Shown piece by piece: positions 26,875-35,285 of a stretch of DNA of 64,000 nucleotides. A program made the translations under genes and the position numbers. Under the pieces are notes generated by a model, which was not told the DNA's origin, searched no databases, and was given only the letters and a program-made list of their open reading frames with translations. Position 1 is the stretch's first letter, and each line of letters starts with the position of its first letter. The stretch comes from Actinokineospora spheciospongiae (GTDB lineage: Bacteria; Actinomycetota; Actinomycetes; Mycobacteriales; Pseudonocardiaceae). The DNA is taken from assembly GCF_000564855.1 (NCBI RefSeq), contig NZ_AYXG01000074.1, forward strand, positions 1 through 64,000, read 5' to 3'.

Positions 26875-27783
26875 ATGGCCGGACCGGTGGGAGAGCTGGA
26901 GCATGGATCACTCGAAGAGGTCGCGGGGGGTGTCCCGGTGACCTCGACGGCCGCCGAGGGGGCGCCGAAGGCCTCGCGGGCGGGGCGCAACCTGCCCGCC
27001 GCGATCGGGGTCGGGGTGACGCTCGGGGCGGTGGTGCTGCTCTCGCTGTTCCTGGTCCGGCACGTGTTCATCGGCGTCGTGGCGCTCGCCGTCGCCGTGT
27101 CGACCTGGGAGCTGGCGGGCGCGCTCAAGCGCGGCGCGGGCATCGCCGTGCCGCTGTGGCCGGTGCTGCTGGGCGGCCAGGCGATGGTGTGGCTGGCCTG
27201 GCCGTTCGGGCGGGCCGGGGTGTTCGCCGCGTTCGCCGTCACCGTCCTGGTGTGCCTGCTGTGGCGGTTGCGCGGCGGCGTCGACGGCTACCTGCGCGAC
27301 ACCAGCGCGGCGGTGTTCGCACTGGCGTACGTGCCGCTGTTCGCCTCGTTCGCGGCGATGCTCGTCCTGCCCGATGACGGCATCTACCGGGTGGTGTGCT
27401 TCCTCATCCTGGTGGTCAGCTCCGACACCGGCGGCTACATCGCGGGCGTGCTGTTCGGCAGGCACCCGATGGCCCCGGTGATCAGCCCGAAGAAGTCCTG
27501 GGAGGGCTTCGCCGGGTCCATGGTCGCCGGGATCGCCGCGGGCGCGCTGACGGTGACGCTGCTGCTCGACGGGCAGTGGTGGCAGGGCGTGCTGTTCGGC
27601 ATGGCGCTGGTCCCCACCGCGACGCTGGGCGACCTGGTGGAGTCGGTGATCAAGCGCGACCTGGGCGTGAAGGACATGGGCACGCTGCTGCCCGGTCACG
27701 GCGGCCTGATGGACCGGATGGACTCCCTGCTGCCCTCGGCCGTGGTGTCCTGGCTGCTGCTCGGCCTCTTCGTACCCGCCTGA
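26875..27783 (+). CDS. cdsA: Phosphatidate cytidylyltransferase (CDP-diacylglycerol synthase)
   Basis: 302 residues from ATG at 26875 with GGAGGGGAGAG upstream. A soluble 40-residue N-terminus is followed by about eight membrane segments. The C-terminal signature is intact: SSDTGGYIAGVLFGRHPMAP, ISPKKSWEGFAGS, GDLVESVIKRDLGVKDMG and PGHGGLMDRMDSLL. Converts phosphatidic acid and CTP to CDP-diacylglycerol for phospholipid synthesis. The order frr-cdsA is typical of actinobacteria. Ends 3 bases from the convergent VOC gene. Confidence 0.96.
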   Translation: MAGPVGELEHGSLEEVAGGVPVTSTAAEGAPKASRAGRNLPAAIGVGVTLGAVVLLSLFLVRHVFIGVVALAVAVSTWELAGALKRGAGIAVPLWPVLLGGQAMVWLAWPFGRAGVFAAFAVTVLVCLLWRLRGGVDGYLRDTSAAVFALAYVPLFASFAAMLVLPDDGIYRVVCFLILVVSSDTGGYIAGVLFGRHPMAPVISPKKSWEGFAGSMVAGIAAGALTVTLLLDGQWWQGVLFGMALVPTATLGDLVESVIKRDLGVKDMGTLLPGHGGLMDRMDSLLPSAVVSWLLLGLFVPA

Positions 27784-27786
27784 CCC

Positions 27787-28629
27787 TCAGTCGTCGTAGT
27801 CCACCGGGGCGCCGATCTCGTCCTCGACCACGACCGGCAGCGCGTCGGTGCGGTCGAGCACGGTGAACTCCGCGCCCGTGGTGTCGGCGAGCACGGCGGC
27901 CCGGCCGAACGGGGAGTCGAACGGCGGCACCACGACCCGGCCGCCGAGCTGCTGGGCCCGGCTCGCCACCCGGTCGGTGCCCGAGAGCGGGTCGACCTCG
28001 AAGAAGACCATCCAGTGCGGCTCCTGCTCCGGCGGGAACTCCGACCCCATCCGCAGCCTGCCGAGCACCTCCTCGCCGCGCACGACCCAGCTCGTGTAGT
28101 CGAAGGCCTGCCCGTCGCCCATCTGGACGACCTCGTAGTCGAACAGGGCGCTGTAGAACGCGTCCGCCGCCGCCCCGTCCCAGGTGTTCAGCTCGGCCCA
28201 GGTGAACGCGCCGGGGAACCCGGTGCCCAGCCGCAGGTCGCGGTCCCGGCGCCAGAAGCCGATGGCGGCCCCGCTGGGATCGGCGGCCACCAGCAGCCCG
28301 CCCTGGCCGGGGACCTCGGTCGGTTCGCTGAGCACCGCGCCGCCGAGCTGCACGACCCGCTCGGCGGTGTTCGCGGTGTCGCCGACGGACAGGTACAGCG
28401 TCCACCGGTTCGGCTGCTCGCCCAGCGGCACGTGCAGGCCCGCCACCGGCACGTCGTCGACGTAGGCCATGACGTAGCCGTCCTCGCCCACGCGGAACGC
28501 CCAGCCGAACAGGCCCGCGTAGAACTCCGACGCCGTGCGCGGGTCCGGTGTGGCCAGCTCCACCCAGCAGGGCTTGCCGGGCATACCGTCCGGGATCTCT
28601 TCGAGTGCGCTGATCGCGTCCATCGACAT
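27787..28629 (-). CDS. VOC (glyoxalase/bleomycin-resistance fold) family protein, two domains
   Basis: 280 residues from ATG at 28629, with GGAGG 8 bases upstream. Two vicinal-oxygen-chelate modules are visible: PCWVELATPDPRTASEFYAG (residues 20-40) to about 140, and TWAELNTWDGAAADAFYSAL (about 155) to 265. This two-module layout resembles Streptomyces hydroxylase-like VOC proteins of unknown substrate. Cytoplasmic. Convergent with cdsA and divergent from the methyltransferase at 28715. Confidence 0.88.
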   Translation of the reverse strand: MSMDAISALEEIPDGMPGKPCWVELATPDPRTASEFYAGLFGWAFRVGEDGYVMAYVDDVPVAGLHVPLGEQPNRWTLYLSVGDTANTAERVVQLGGAVLSEPTEVPGQGGLLVAADPSGAAIGFWRRDRDLRLGTGFPGAFTWAELNTWDGAAADAFYSALFDYEVVQMGDGQAFDYTSWVVRGEEVLGRLRMGSEFPPEQEPHWMVFFEVDPLSGTDRVASRAQQLGGRVVVPPFDSPFGRAAVLADTTGAEFTVLDRTDALPVVVEDEIGAPVDYDD

Positions 28630-28714
28630 GATGACGACCTCCTGGCCGCCGACGTTAACCCGATCGAGTGGTCTAGTCAGCCGCCGAAAGCACGCGGTGT
28701 GCTTTGCTGTCGCC

Positions 28715-29455
28715 ATGGGGTTGATGTCACGCATCGTCACGTCGCTGCGGGCGGGGTCGGTGCTGCCCAGCCCCAACATCTGGCACTGGCCGGACCTCTA
28801 CGAGGCCGAGAACCGCGCCCAGGACGTCGACGGTTCGATTTGGTCACTCCTGGACAGCCTGTGCCCGTGGAATGGTGACGTTCTCGACATCGGCTGCGGT
28901 GACGGTTTCCACCTGCCCAGGTTCGCCGAACGCGCACGCAGCGTGCTGGGCGTGGAGCCGCACCCCCCGCTCGTGGAGCGGGCGGTGACCAGGATCGCGG
29001 GCCGGACCGGCGTCGCCGCCGTCCTGGGGTCCGCCCAGGACCTGCCGGTCGCCGACGGGTCCTTCGACGTCGCGCACGCGCGCACGGCGTACTTCTTCGG
29101 CCCGGGCTGCGAGCAGGGCCTGCGCGAGGCGGACCGGGCACTGCGCCCCGGCGGCACCCTGGTCATCGTCGACCTGGACGGCCTGTACGCCCCGTACGGG
29201 CGCTGGCTGCGCGCGGACCTGCCCACCTACGACCCGGTCGAGGTCGACCGCTTCTTCGAGATCGAGGGGTTCACCCGCTACCGCGTGAGCACGACGTGGC
29301 GCTTCGCGGACCGCAAGACCCTGGAGGCGGTGCTGCGCATCGAGTTCTCCCAGCCGGTCGCCGCCCGGGCCATCGCCGAGACCCCCGGCCTGGAGATCCC
29401 GGTCGGCTACCGGGTCCTGACCCGCCGCAAGCCCACCGGTCTCATCCTCCGCTGA
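28715..29455 (+). CDS. Class I SAM-dependent methyltransferase
   Basis: 246 residues from ATG at 28715 (28724 is an alternative). Motif I is DVLDIGCGDGFHLPRFAER, the acidic loop follows in VLGVEPHPPLV, and later SAQDLPVADGSFDVAHAR and ALRPGGTLVIVDLDG give the Methyltransf_11 pattern. The WHWPDLYEAENRAQD N-terminus is conserved in an actinobacterial group of unknown substrate. It ends 12 bases before a strong hairpin. Confidence 0.88.
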   Translation: MGLMSRIVTSLRAGSVLPSPNIWHWPDLYEAENRAQDVDGSIWSLLDSLCPWNGDVLDIGCGDGFHLPRFAERARSVLGVEPHPPLVERAVTRIAGRTGVAAVLGSAQDLPVADGSFDVAHARTAYFFGPGCEQGLREADRALRPGGTLVIVDLDGLYAPYGRWLRADLPTYDPVEVDRFFEIEGFTRYRVSTTWRFADRKTLEAVLRIEFSQPVAARAIAETPGLEIPVGYRVLTRRKPTGLILR

Positions 29456-29466
29456 GCCCTCCGGCA

Positions 29467-29498
29467 GCGGGGTCCGGCGGTCACCCGCCGGACCCCGC
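29467..29498. terminator. Bidirectional terminator hairpin
   Basis: A perfect 14-bp stem, GCGGGGTCCGGCGG with its complement, and a 4-base loop, between the convergent methyltransferase and PadR genes. Confidence 0.78.
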
Positions 29499-29509
29499 GG
29501 ACCCGGTGA

Positions 29510-30217
29510 TCACTCCGCGGTCGGGGTCGAATCGGACTCGCCGAGGAGGGCGTAGAGGTCTCGGCGGGCGTTGTCGAGGATCTCGACCGCGCGGGACTTC
29601 TGCTCCGCCGAGGCGGCCTGCGCCACGGCTTGCGCCGCGCCCATGATCTGGCCCAGGGAGTTGCGCAGGGTGTGCTCGACGGGGTCGACGCCCTGGTTGA
29701 CCTGCTCCCACGGCGGGGTGTCGCCGAGCCTGGCCGCGGCGGCGGCGCCCTCCTCGGTCAACTCGAACAGGCGCTTGCCGCCCTCGCTGTCGACGCCGCG
29801 GACGAGGCCTTCGTCGGCGAGCAGTTGCAGGGTGGGGTAGACGGAGCCGGGGCTGGGCTTCCAGTAGCCGCCGCTGCGGGCGGCGATCTCCTGGATCATC
29901 TCGTAGCCGTGCATCGGCCGTTCGGTCAGCAGCGCCAGCAGGGCGGCGCGCACGTCGCCCCGGCCGCGCCGGTGCCCGCCCCGGCTGCCGGGGAACGGGC
30001 CGCCGCGCCCGTCTCGGCCGCCGGGAAATGGGCCACCGCGCCCGTCCCGGCCGCCGTGCCCGCCGAAGGGCGGGAAGGGGGCACCGGGCGGGAACGGGGG
30101 GAAGGGCGGCGGGGTCATCTCGGCCTCCGGGTCGAAGTGGGGGCCGTGGCCCGCGAAGGGGTGGCCGTGGTGGTCGTGTCGGCGCCAGGGTCCGCGCCGG
30201 TGGTCGGTGGTTCGCAT
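29510..30217 (-). CDS. PadR family transcriptional regulator
   Basis: 235 residues from ATG at 30217 with AGGAGTG upstream. The N-terminal 85 residues are His/Gly/Pro/Arg-rich, with a repeated GRDGRGGPFPG. The PadR winged helix follows (about residues 88-165): ALLALLTERPMHGYEMIQEI, GGYWKPSPGSVYPTLQLLAD, then the C-terminal helices (about 175-225) for dimerisation. The upstream gap has AT-rich inverted repeats, which suggests autoregulation. PadR proteins often control drug efflux or stress genes; the target here may be itself and the divergent lipoprotein gene. Confidence 0.9.
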   Translation of the reverse strand: MRTTDHRRGPWRRHDHHGHPFAGHGPHFDPEAEMTPPPFPPFPPGAPFPPFGGHGGRDGRGGPFPGGRDGRGGPFPGSRGGHRRGRGDVRAALLALLTERPMHGYEMIQEIAARSGGYWKPSPGSVYPTLQLLADEGLVRGVDSEGGKRLFELTEEGAAAAARLGDTPPWEQVNQGVDPVEHTLRNSLGQIMGAAQAVAQAASAEQKSRAVEILDNARRDLYALLGESDSTPTAE

Positions 30218-30281
30218 TGTTCACTCCTGGGTTCTGGCTGTGTGTTGTGGTTGTCGCCAGCGGTAGCTCGCGATAGGTCAA

Positions 30282-30313
30282 CGATATATCGGAAGCTATC
30301 GTGATGCAACGAT
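30282..30313. promoter_or_regulatory. Putative PadR operator
   Basis: CGATATATCG (30282-30291) is a perfect palindrome; ATCGT (30298-30302) and ACGAT (30309-30313) form a second dyad. This AT-rich patch stands out in a GC-rich gap between padR and the lipoprotein gene. Confidence 0.55.
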
Positions 30314-30377
30314 GAGTATCGGTGACCGCTGTCATACTCGGGGGAACCCCGCTCGGGGCGGACGCGTCGGAGGCGGC

Positions 30378-30983
30378 ATGAGGGTGGGAATGGCGGCGGT
30401 GCTCTGCGCCGCGCTGCTGGCCGCAGGCTGCGCCCGGCCGACCTCGGGGACCGCGGTCGCGGTGCGGGAGGCCGACCCGACGGCCACCACGTCGGCCCCG
30501 CCCGAGGCCGACCCGGACGACGTGCGCTGGATGGAGAAGTTCTGCGGCACCGGCAAGCTGCTGGTCACCGCCGCGGAGACCACCCAGCAGCCGACGAGCT
30601 CCAGCGACCCCGCCGTGCTCAAGAAGCAGTTCCTCGACACGACCGGCAGGTTCATCGGCGTGCTCGACGCGGCGCTGGCCGACTACCGCTCGCTGGTGCC
30701 CTCGCCCGCCCCGGAAATCGACCCCAACCTCGGCAAGCTCATCGACGGCCTGGCCCAGGGCCGCAGCGCCGTGGCCACCGCCCGCGACGAGGTGACCGCA
30801 GCGGAGCCGCTGACCCCCGAGGTGTACGGCTCCGCCATCGACCGCTTCGGCACCGGCCTGCGCGGCTTCGAAGCCGCGCTCACCGCCGTGGACAACATCG
30901 ACCTGCCGGACCGGCTCAGGGACGCGGCCGCCGCCACCGAGAACTGCGAGCAGGGCGAGGCGGTCCCTCCGACGACCCGGTGA
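30378..30983 (+). CDS. Putative lipoprotein
   Basis: 201 residues from ATG at 30378 after GGAGGCGGC. The signal peptide [17 protein letters not shown] ends in a lipobox (LAAGC, Cys about residue 17). The mature protein has a Thr/Pro/Asp spacer, then alpha-helical sequence around [17 protein letters not shown] and [19 protein letters not shown]. Two Cys residues in the mature part (FCGTG, ENCEQG) could form a disulfide. I do not recognise a domain. It is divergent from padR and may be its target. Confidence 0.82.
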   Translation: MRVGMAAVLCAALLAAGCARPTSGTAVAVREADPTATTSAPPEADPDDVRWMEKFCGTGKLLVTAAETTQQPTSSSDPAVLKKQFLDTTGRFIGVLDAALADYRSLVPSPAPEIDPNLGKLIDGLAQGRSAVATARDEVTAAEPLTPEVYGSAIDRFGTGLRGFEAALTAVDNIDLPDRLRDAAAATENCEQGEAVPPTTR

Positions 30984-31003
30984 GAGCACACCCGCGGGCG
31001 TGG

Positions 31004-31009
31004 GAGAAT
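31004..31009 (+). promoter_or_regulatory. Candidate TGG-extended -10 of rlmN
   Basis: TGG-GAGAAT ends 9 nt before the rlmN ATG at 31019 with no ribosome binding site between, suggesting a leaderless or near-leaderless start. Confidence 0.4.
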
Positions 31010-31018
31010 GGACTGGTT

Positions 31019-32122
31019 ATGACCTCACTCCCGCTCGTCTTCGACGCCCCCAAGCGCGGCCTGCCGCCGCGCCACCTCGCCGACCTGTCCACCGAGCAGC
31101 GGCGCGACGCGGTCACCGACCTGGGGGAGAAGGCGTTCCGGGCGAACCAGCTCTCCACCCACTACTTCGCCAGGCTCACCGCCGACCGCGACGCGATGAC
31201 CGACATCCCGGCCGCCAGCCGCGACCGGCTCGCCGACGAGCTGCTGCCCCCGCTGCTCAGCGTCGTCCGGCACGTGGCCTGCGACGACAACACCACCCGC
31301 AAGACGCTGTGGCGCGCGCACGACGGCACGCTGGTCGAGAGCGTCCTCATGCGCTACCCGGACCGGGTGACGCTGTGCGTGTCCAGCCAGGCCGGGTGCG
31401 GCATGGCCTGCCCGTTCTGCGCCACCGGCCAGGGCGGCCTGCAGCGCAACCTGTCCACGGCCGAGATCGTCGACCAGGTCCGCGCCGCCGCGGCCGCGAT
31501 GCGCGACGGCGAACTGGGCGAACCGGGTCGGCTGTCGAACATCGTGTTCATGGGCATGGGCGAACCGCTGGCCAACTACCGCCGGGTCATCGACGCCGTG
31601 CACCGCATCTGCGACCCCGCGCCCGCGGGCCTGGGCATCTCCCAGCGCTCGGTCACCGTCTCCACGGTCGGCCTGGTCCCGGCCATCCGCAAGCTCGCCG
31701 AGGAGGGCCTCAGCGTCCGCCTCGCCGTCTCCCTGCACACCCCGGACGACGAGCTGCGCGACACCCTGGTCCCGGTCAACACCCGCTGGAAGGTCGCCGA
31801 GGTCCTCGACGCCGCCCGCCTCTACGCCGACCGCACCGGCCGCCGCGTGTCCATCGAGTACGCCCTCATCCGCGACGTGAACGACCAGCCGTGGCGCGCC
31901 GACCTGCTGGGCAGGCTGCTGCACAAGCACCTCGGCCCGCTGGCGCACGTCAACGTCATCCCGCTCAACCCGACCCCGGGCAGCAAGTGGGACGCCAGCC
32001 CCAAGCCGGTCGAGCGCGAGTTCGTCCGCCGGGTCAACGCCCAGGGCGTGTCCTGCACGGTCCGCGACACCCGCGGCCAGGAGATCGCCGCCGCCTGCGG
32101 CCAGCTCGCCGCCGAGGGCTGA
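31019..32122 (+). CDS. rlmN: 23S rRNA (adenine(2503)-C2)-methyltransferase RlmN
   Basis: 367 residues from ATG at 31019. A radical-SAM enzyme that makes m2A2503 in 23S rRNA and m2A37 in tRNA. The CxxxCxxC cluster motif is in [19 protein letters not shown]. Other motifs: [68 protein letters not shown], and the C-terminal catalytic Cys in [14 protein letters not shown] start at 30980 would overlap the lipoprotein gene and lacks support. Confidence 0.96.
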   Translation: MTSLPLVFDAPKRGLPPRHLADLSTEQRRDAVTDLGEKAFRANQLSTHYFARLTADRDAMTDIPAASRDRLADELLPPLLSVVRHVACDDNTTRKTLWRAHDGTLVESVLMRYPDRVTLCVSSQAGCGMACPFCATGQGGLQRNLSTAEIVDQVRAAAAAMRDGELGEPGRLSNIVFMGMGEPLANYRRVIDAVHRICDPAPAGLGISQRSVTVSTVGLVPAIRKLAEEGLSVRLAVSLHTPDDELRDTLVPVNTRWKVAEVLDAARLYADRTGRRVSIEYALIRDVNDQPWRADLLGRLLHKHLGPLAHVNVIPLNPTPGSKWDASPKPVEREFVRRVNAQGVSCTVRDTRGQEIAAACGQLAAEG

Positions 32123-32157
32123 GTAACGCCTCAGCGGGTGGGTGCGACGCTGGGGGA

Positions 32158-32544
32158 GTGCTGATCGAGTCGGGGTTTCGGACATCGCCGGGTGTGTCCC
32201 GGCACCTGGTCGCGGCCGTGGTCGGGGCGGTGCGGGGCGCGGGGCGGTTGCGCGACCGCGGGCCCCGGGCCATGGCGAGCGTGCGGACCGACACCGGGAC
32301 GGCGGCGGTCGTGGCCGACGCGGGCGGTGGGGTCCTGGCCGCGTTCCTGGTCGGGGGCCGGTGGTCGGCGTGGGTGGACCTGGAGCTGCCCGGTCGGGCC
32401 CGGGACGTGTCGGTGGCGAGCCCGGAGGGGGACGTCGTCGACTACTACGCGGTGACCGACGACGGGGTGTTGTGGAGCAGGCGGCGGGAGCGCGGGGCGC
32501 TCGGGCCGTGGCGGGCTGACCGGGGCGGCTCACCGCGGCACTGA
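32158..32544 (+). CDS. Small hypothetical protein
   Basis: 128 residues from GTG at 32158 after a GGGGGA stretch. No signal peptide is evident. The C-terminal half (DLELPGRARDVSVASPEGDV, then YYAVTDDGVLWSRRRERG) resembles a single blade of a beta-propeller or lectin-like repeat, but one blade alone would not form a propeller. I do not recognise a family. It lies 35 bases after rlmN and could share its transcript. Confidence 0.6.
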   Translation: MLIESGFRTSPGVSRHLVAAVVGAVRGAGRLRDRGPRAMASVRTDTGTAAVVADAGGGVLAAFLVGGRWSAWVDLELPGRARDVSVASPEGDVVDYYAVTDDGVLWSRRRERGALGPWRADRGGSPRH

Positions 32545-32590
32545 CGGTGAGCCGCAGCCGCAGGCGGGGCCCTGGTGGTCCCGACCGGGG

Positions 32591-33079
32591 TCAGGAGACC
32601 TCGTTGAGCTTGCCCGTCGCCACGTCGAAGACGAAGCCGCGGACCTGGTCGGTGTGCGGGACGAACGGGCTGGCCTTGATCCGGGCGACGGACTGGCGGA
32701 CGTCGCCTTCGAGGTCGCCGAACGCCTCCGCCGACCAGGTGGGGCGCACGCCCGTGTCCTCCTGGATGCTGTCGCGGAAGTCCTGGTCGGTGAAGGTGAG
32801 CATCCCGCAGTCGGTGTGGTGGATGAGGATGATCTCCCGGGTGCCCAGCAGCCGCTGGCTGATGGCCAGCGAGCGGATCTCGTCCTCGGTGACCACGCCG
32901 CCCGCGTTGCGGATCACGTGCGCCTCGCCCTCGGCGAGGCCGAGCGCGCCGTAGACGTTGAGCCGGGCGTCCATGCAGGCCAGCACGGCGACGCCCTTGG
33001 CGGGCGGCAGCGGCAGCGGCCCGGAGAAGGACGCGGCGTAGGTGGCGTTGTTGGCGAGCAGTTCGTCCGTGACGGACAT
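32591..33079 (-). CDS. Beta-class carbonic anhydrase
   Basis: 162 residues from ATG at 33079 with AGGAAGG upstream. Zinc-site motifs are complete: ACMDARL (CxDxR, about residue 35) and HHTDCG (HxxC, about residue 90). Interconverts CO2 and bicarbonate. The small form (about 163 residues) resembles the M. tuberculosis Rv1284 type. It stands alone, with DUF2631 on the same strand 130 bases upstream. Confidence 0.94.
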   Translation of the reverse strand: MSVTDELLANNATYAASFSGPLPLPPAKGVAVLACMDARLNVYGALGLAEGEAHVIRNAGGVVTEDEIRSLAISQRLLGTREIILIHHTDCGMLTFTDQDFRDSIQEDTGVRPTWSAEAFGDLEGDVRQSVARIKASPFVPHTDQVRGFVFDVATGKLNEVS

Positions 33080-33209
33080 GGGGTGCCTTCCTGTCGTTGC
33101 GGTGACAGGTCAGACACAACTGCGCTCATGCGCATGTGGCAACGGGTGCCCAGCACGTGGTCGGGCGCCCCCGCCCGGTGGCCGGGCCGGGGGTGCTGCG
33201 GTACAAGCC

Positions 33210-33515
33210 TCAGCGGCGCCAGGCGGTGCGGCTCTTGTGGATCTTCCAGCCGATGCCCGCGAGGATCAGCACGCCGGTGCCGATCAGCCAGATGTCCTCG
33301 GTGTGCGACTCGTGGTTGCCGATCAGCATGGCGAACATGGCCAAGCCGACGAACACCCCCGAGATCAGGGTGCCCTTGGGGAAACCGCCGTGCCAGCCCC
33401 ACGCGGCGGACGGCTCGTCCACCGGGCTCACCGTGTTCGCGGCCTCGGTCGACTTCCGCTTCTCCAGCCCAGTGCCCGCCACGTCACCCTCCAACGATGA
33501 ACTGTCGTCCTGCAC
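33210..33515 (-). CDS. DUF2631 family membrane protein
   Basis: 101 residues from ATG at 33515. A hydrophilic N-terminus with EPSAAWGWHGG, which I recognise as the DUF2631 hallmark, is followed by two membrane segments (about residues 48-66 and 76-90: LISGVFVGLAMFAMLIG and IWLIGTGVLILAGIG) and a basic end. The family is actinobacterial, of unknown function and commonly near dxr/rip1. Confidence 0.85.
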   Translation of the reverse strand: MQDDSSSLEGDVAGTGLEKRKSTEAANTVSPVDEPSAAWGWHGGFPKGTLISGVFVGLAMFAMLIGNHESHTEDIWLIGTGVLILAGIGWKIHKSRTAWRR

Positions 33516-33541
33516 CGCAATCGTCCCACACCGGGACGCGC

Positions 33542-33572
33542 CGAGGGCGCCACGGTGTCCGTGGCGCCCTCG
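33542..33572 (-). terminator. Terminator hairpin after the GlsB-like gene
   Basis: A perfect 14-bp stem (CGAGGGCGCCACGG and its complement) with a 3-base loop, 16 bases past the stop of the minus-strand gene at 33588. Confidence 0.75.
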
Positions 33573-33587
33573 GGTGTGACAGGGGTC

Positions 33588-33854
33588 TTACGCGCGTGCC
33601 CGGTTCCCGGTGACCAGGCGGTAGATGCCCAGCAGGATGATCGAGCCGAGAATGGCGAGCAGCCAGGTGCGGATCGAGAAGAAGGTGGAGAGCCCACCAC
33701 CGAAGATCGCATTCCCGATGAACCCGCCGATAATGGCGCCGACAACGCCGAGGATCATCGTGATGATGATGCCACCCGGGTCCTTACCAGGCATGATGGC
33801 CTTGGCGATGAGACCGGCCAGCAAACCGAGAACAATCCAGCCGATGATGCCCAT
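33588..33854 (-). CDS. GlsB/YeaQ/YmgE family stress-associated membrane protein
   Basis: 88 residues from ATG at 33854 with AGGAAGGAGC upstream. Three glycine-rich membrane segments: GIIGWIVLGLLAGLIAKAI, then IIITMILGVVGAIIGGFIGN and WLLAILGSIILLGIY. PGKDPGG between the first two is the family loop. Members are called transglycosylase-associated, but enzymatic activity is unproven; they are general-stress proteins in several bacteria. The gene is less GC-rich than its neighbours, which may reflect high expression or transfer. Confidence 0.92.
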   Translation of the reverse strand: MGIIGWIVLGLLAGLIAKAIMPGKDPGGIIITMILGVVGAIIGGFIGNAIFGGGLSTFFSIRTWLLAILGSIILLGIYRLVTGNRARA

Positions 33855-34049
33855 CGAAGCTCCTTCCTCATGACCTCGGGCGTTCTCGCCGAAGTCTTTC
33901 CGTGCTGACGGTGAGATGCCCATATCCCGTTCGGTCTAAGCGCGGATCGGGAACTTTTTTCGGGGTTGCGCCGAACGGTCGTATCCCGGGGCGCGCACGG
34001 GGGCACCCCGGTCGCGGACCGTGTGTGCGGGGACAGGCCGGGCGTCGGG

Positions 34050-34055
34050 AACAAT
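34050..34055 (+). promoter_or_regulatory. -10 of a putative leaderless promoter for dxr
   Basis: AACAAT ends 7 nt before the ATG at 34063, which lacks a Shine-Dalgarno. Confidence 0.4.
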
Positions 34056-34062
34056 GACCGGG

Positions 34063-35283
34063 ATGACACTTCCCCCCGCGCGCGGTGACGACGACCCGCG
34101 CTCCGTGCTGCTCCTGGGCTCGACCGGGTCCATCGGCACCCAGGCGCTCGACGTGGTCGCGGCCAACCCCGACCGGTTCACCGTCGCGGGCCTGGCCGCC
34201 GGTGGTTCCGACCCGGCGCTGCTCGCCGAGCAGGCGGTCCGCCACCGCGTCCCCGCCGTCGCGGTCCCCGACCCGGGCGCGGCCGAGCAGGTGCGCGACC
34301 TGCTCCGACCGCACGGCGTCCGGGTGCACGCGGGCCCGGACGCGCTGCTGGAGCTGATCGGCGCCGAGCCCGCGGACGTGGTGCTCAACGGCGTCACCGG
34401 CTCCCGCGGCCTGGCCCCCACGCTGGCGGCGCTGGCCACCGGCGCCCGGCTGGCCCTGGCGAACAAGGAGTCGCTGATCGCGGGCGGCTCCCTGGTGCTG
34501 GCCGCGGCCGAGCCCGGGCAGCTCATCCCGGTCGACTCCGAGCACTCGGCGATGGCGCAGGCGCTGCGCGGCGGTCGGGCCGAGGAGGTCGACCGGCTCG
34601 TGCTCACCGCATCCGGCGGGCCGTTCCGCGGGCGCAAGCGCGCCGAGCTGGCCGGGGTCACCGCCGAGCAGGCGCTGGCGCACCCGACCTGGGCGATGGG
34701 CCCGGTCATCACGGTCAACTCGGCGACCCTGGTCAACAAGGCGCTGGAGCTGATCGAGGCGCACCTGCTGTTCGGGGTGCCCTACGACCGGATCGACGTG
34801 GTCGTGCACCCGCAGTCGATCGTGCACTCCATGGTCACCTTCACCGACGGCTCCACGCTGGCGCAGGCCAGCCCGCCGGACATGCGGCTGCCGATCGCCC
34901 TGGCGCTGGCCTGGCCGGACCGGGTGCCCGGGGCGGCCAGGGCCTGCGACTGGTCCACCGCGAGCGAGTGGACCTTCGAGCCGCTCGACGACGAGACCTT
35001 CCCGGCGGTGCGGATCGCCCGCGAGATCGGGACCGCGGGCGGGTGCCTGCCCGCGGTGTTCAACGCGGCGAACGAGGAGGCCGTGGCCGCCTTCCTGCGA
35101 GGCGACACCACCTTCACAGTAATTGTGGACACTGTGTCGAGGGTTCTCGACGACGCCAGCGCCTGGACGAGCGCGCCGCGCGACGTGGACGAGGTGCTCG
35201 CCGCCGAGCACTGGGCCCGTGTCCGGGCGCGCGAACTGCTCGCCGCGATAGCCGGCCCGGTCTCCGGGCAGGGAGGGAACTGA
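34063..35283 (+). CDS. dxr: 1-deoxy-D-xylulose 5-phosphate reductoisomerase
   Basis: 406 residues from ATG at 34063 (34054 is also possible). Second step of the MEP isoprenoid pathway: DXP to MEP with NADPH. Motifs: [19 protein letters not shown] (nucleotide binding), [57 protein letters not shown] and [11 protein letters not shown]. Forms a likely unit with rip1 (2-base gap) and ispG, another MEP gene. Confidence 0.96.
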   Translation: MTLPPARGDDDPRSVLLLGSTGSIGTQALDVVAANPDRFTVAGLAAGGSDPALLAEQAVRHRVPAVAVPDPGAAEQVRDLLRPHGVRVHAGPDALLELIGAEPADVVLNGVTGSRGLAPTLAALATGARLALANKESLIAGGSLVLAAAEPGQLIPVDSEHSAMAQALRGGRAEEVDRLVLTASGGPFRGRKRAELAGVTAEQALAHPTWAMGPVITVNSATLVNKALELIEAHLLFGVPYDRIDVVVHPQSIVHSMVTFTDGSTLAQASPPDMRLPIALALAWPDRVPGAARACDWSTASEWTFEPLDDETFPAVRIAREIGTAGGCLPAVFNAANEEAVAAFLRGDTTFTVIVDTVSRVLDDASAWTSAPRDVDEVLAAEHWARVRARELLAAIAGPVSGQGGN

Positions 35284-35285
35284 CC

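Noticed and set aside
33588-33854. Lower-GC GlsB-like gene as sign of a mobile island
   Set aside because: Only this one gene is affected, with no transposase, repeats or tRNA nearby; high-expression codon choice is an adequate explanation.
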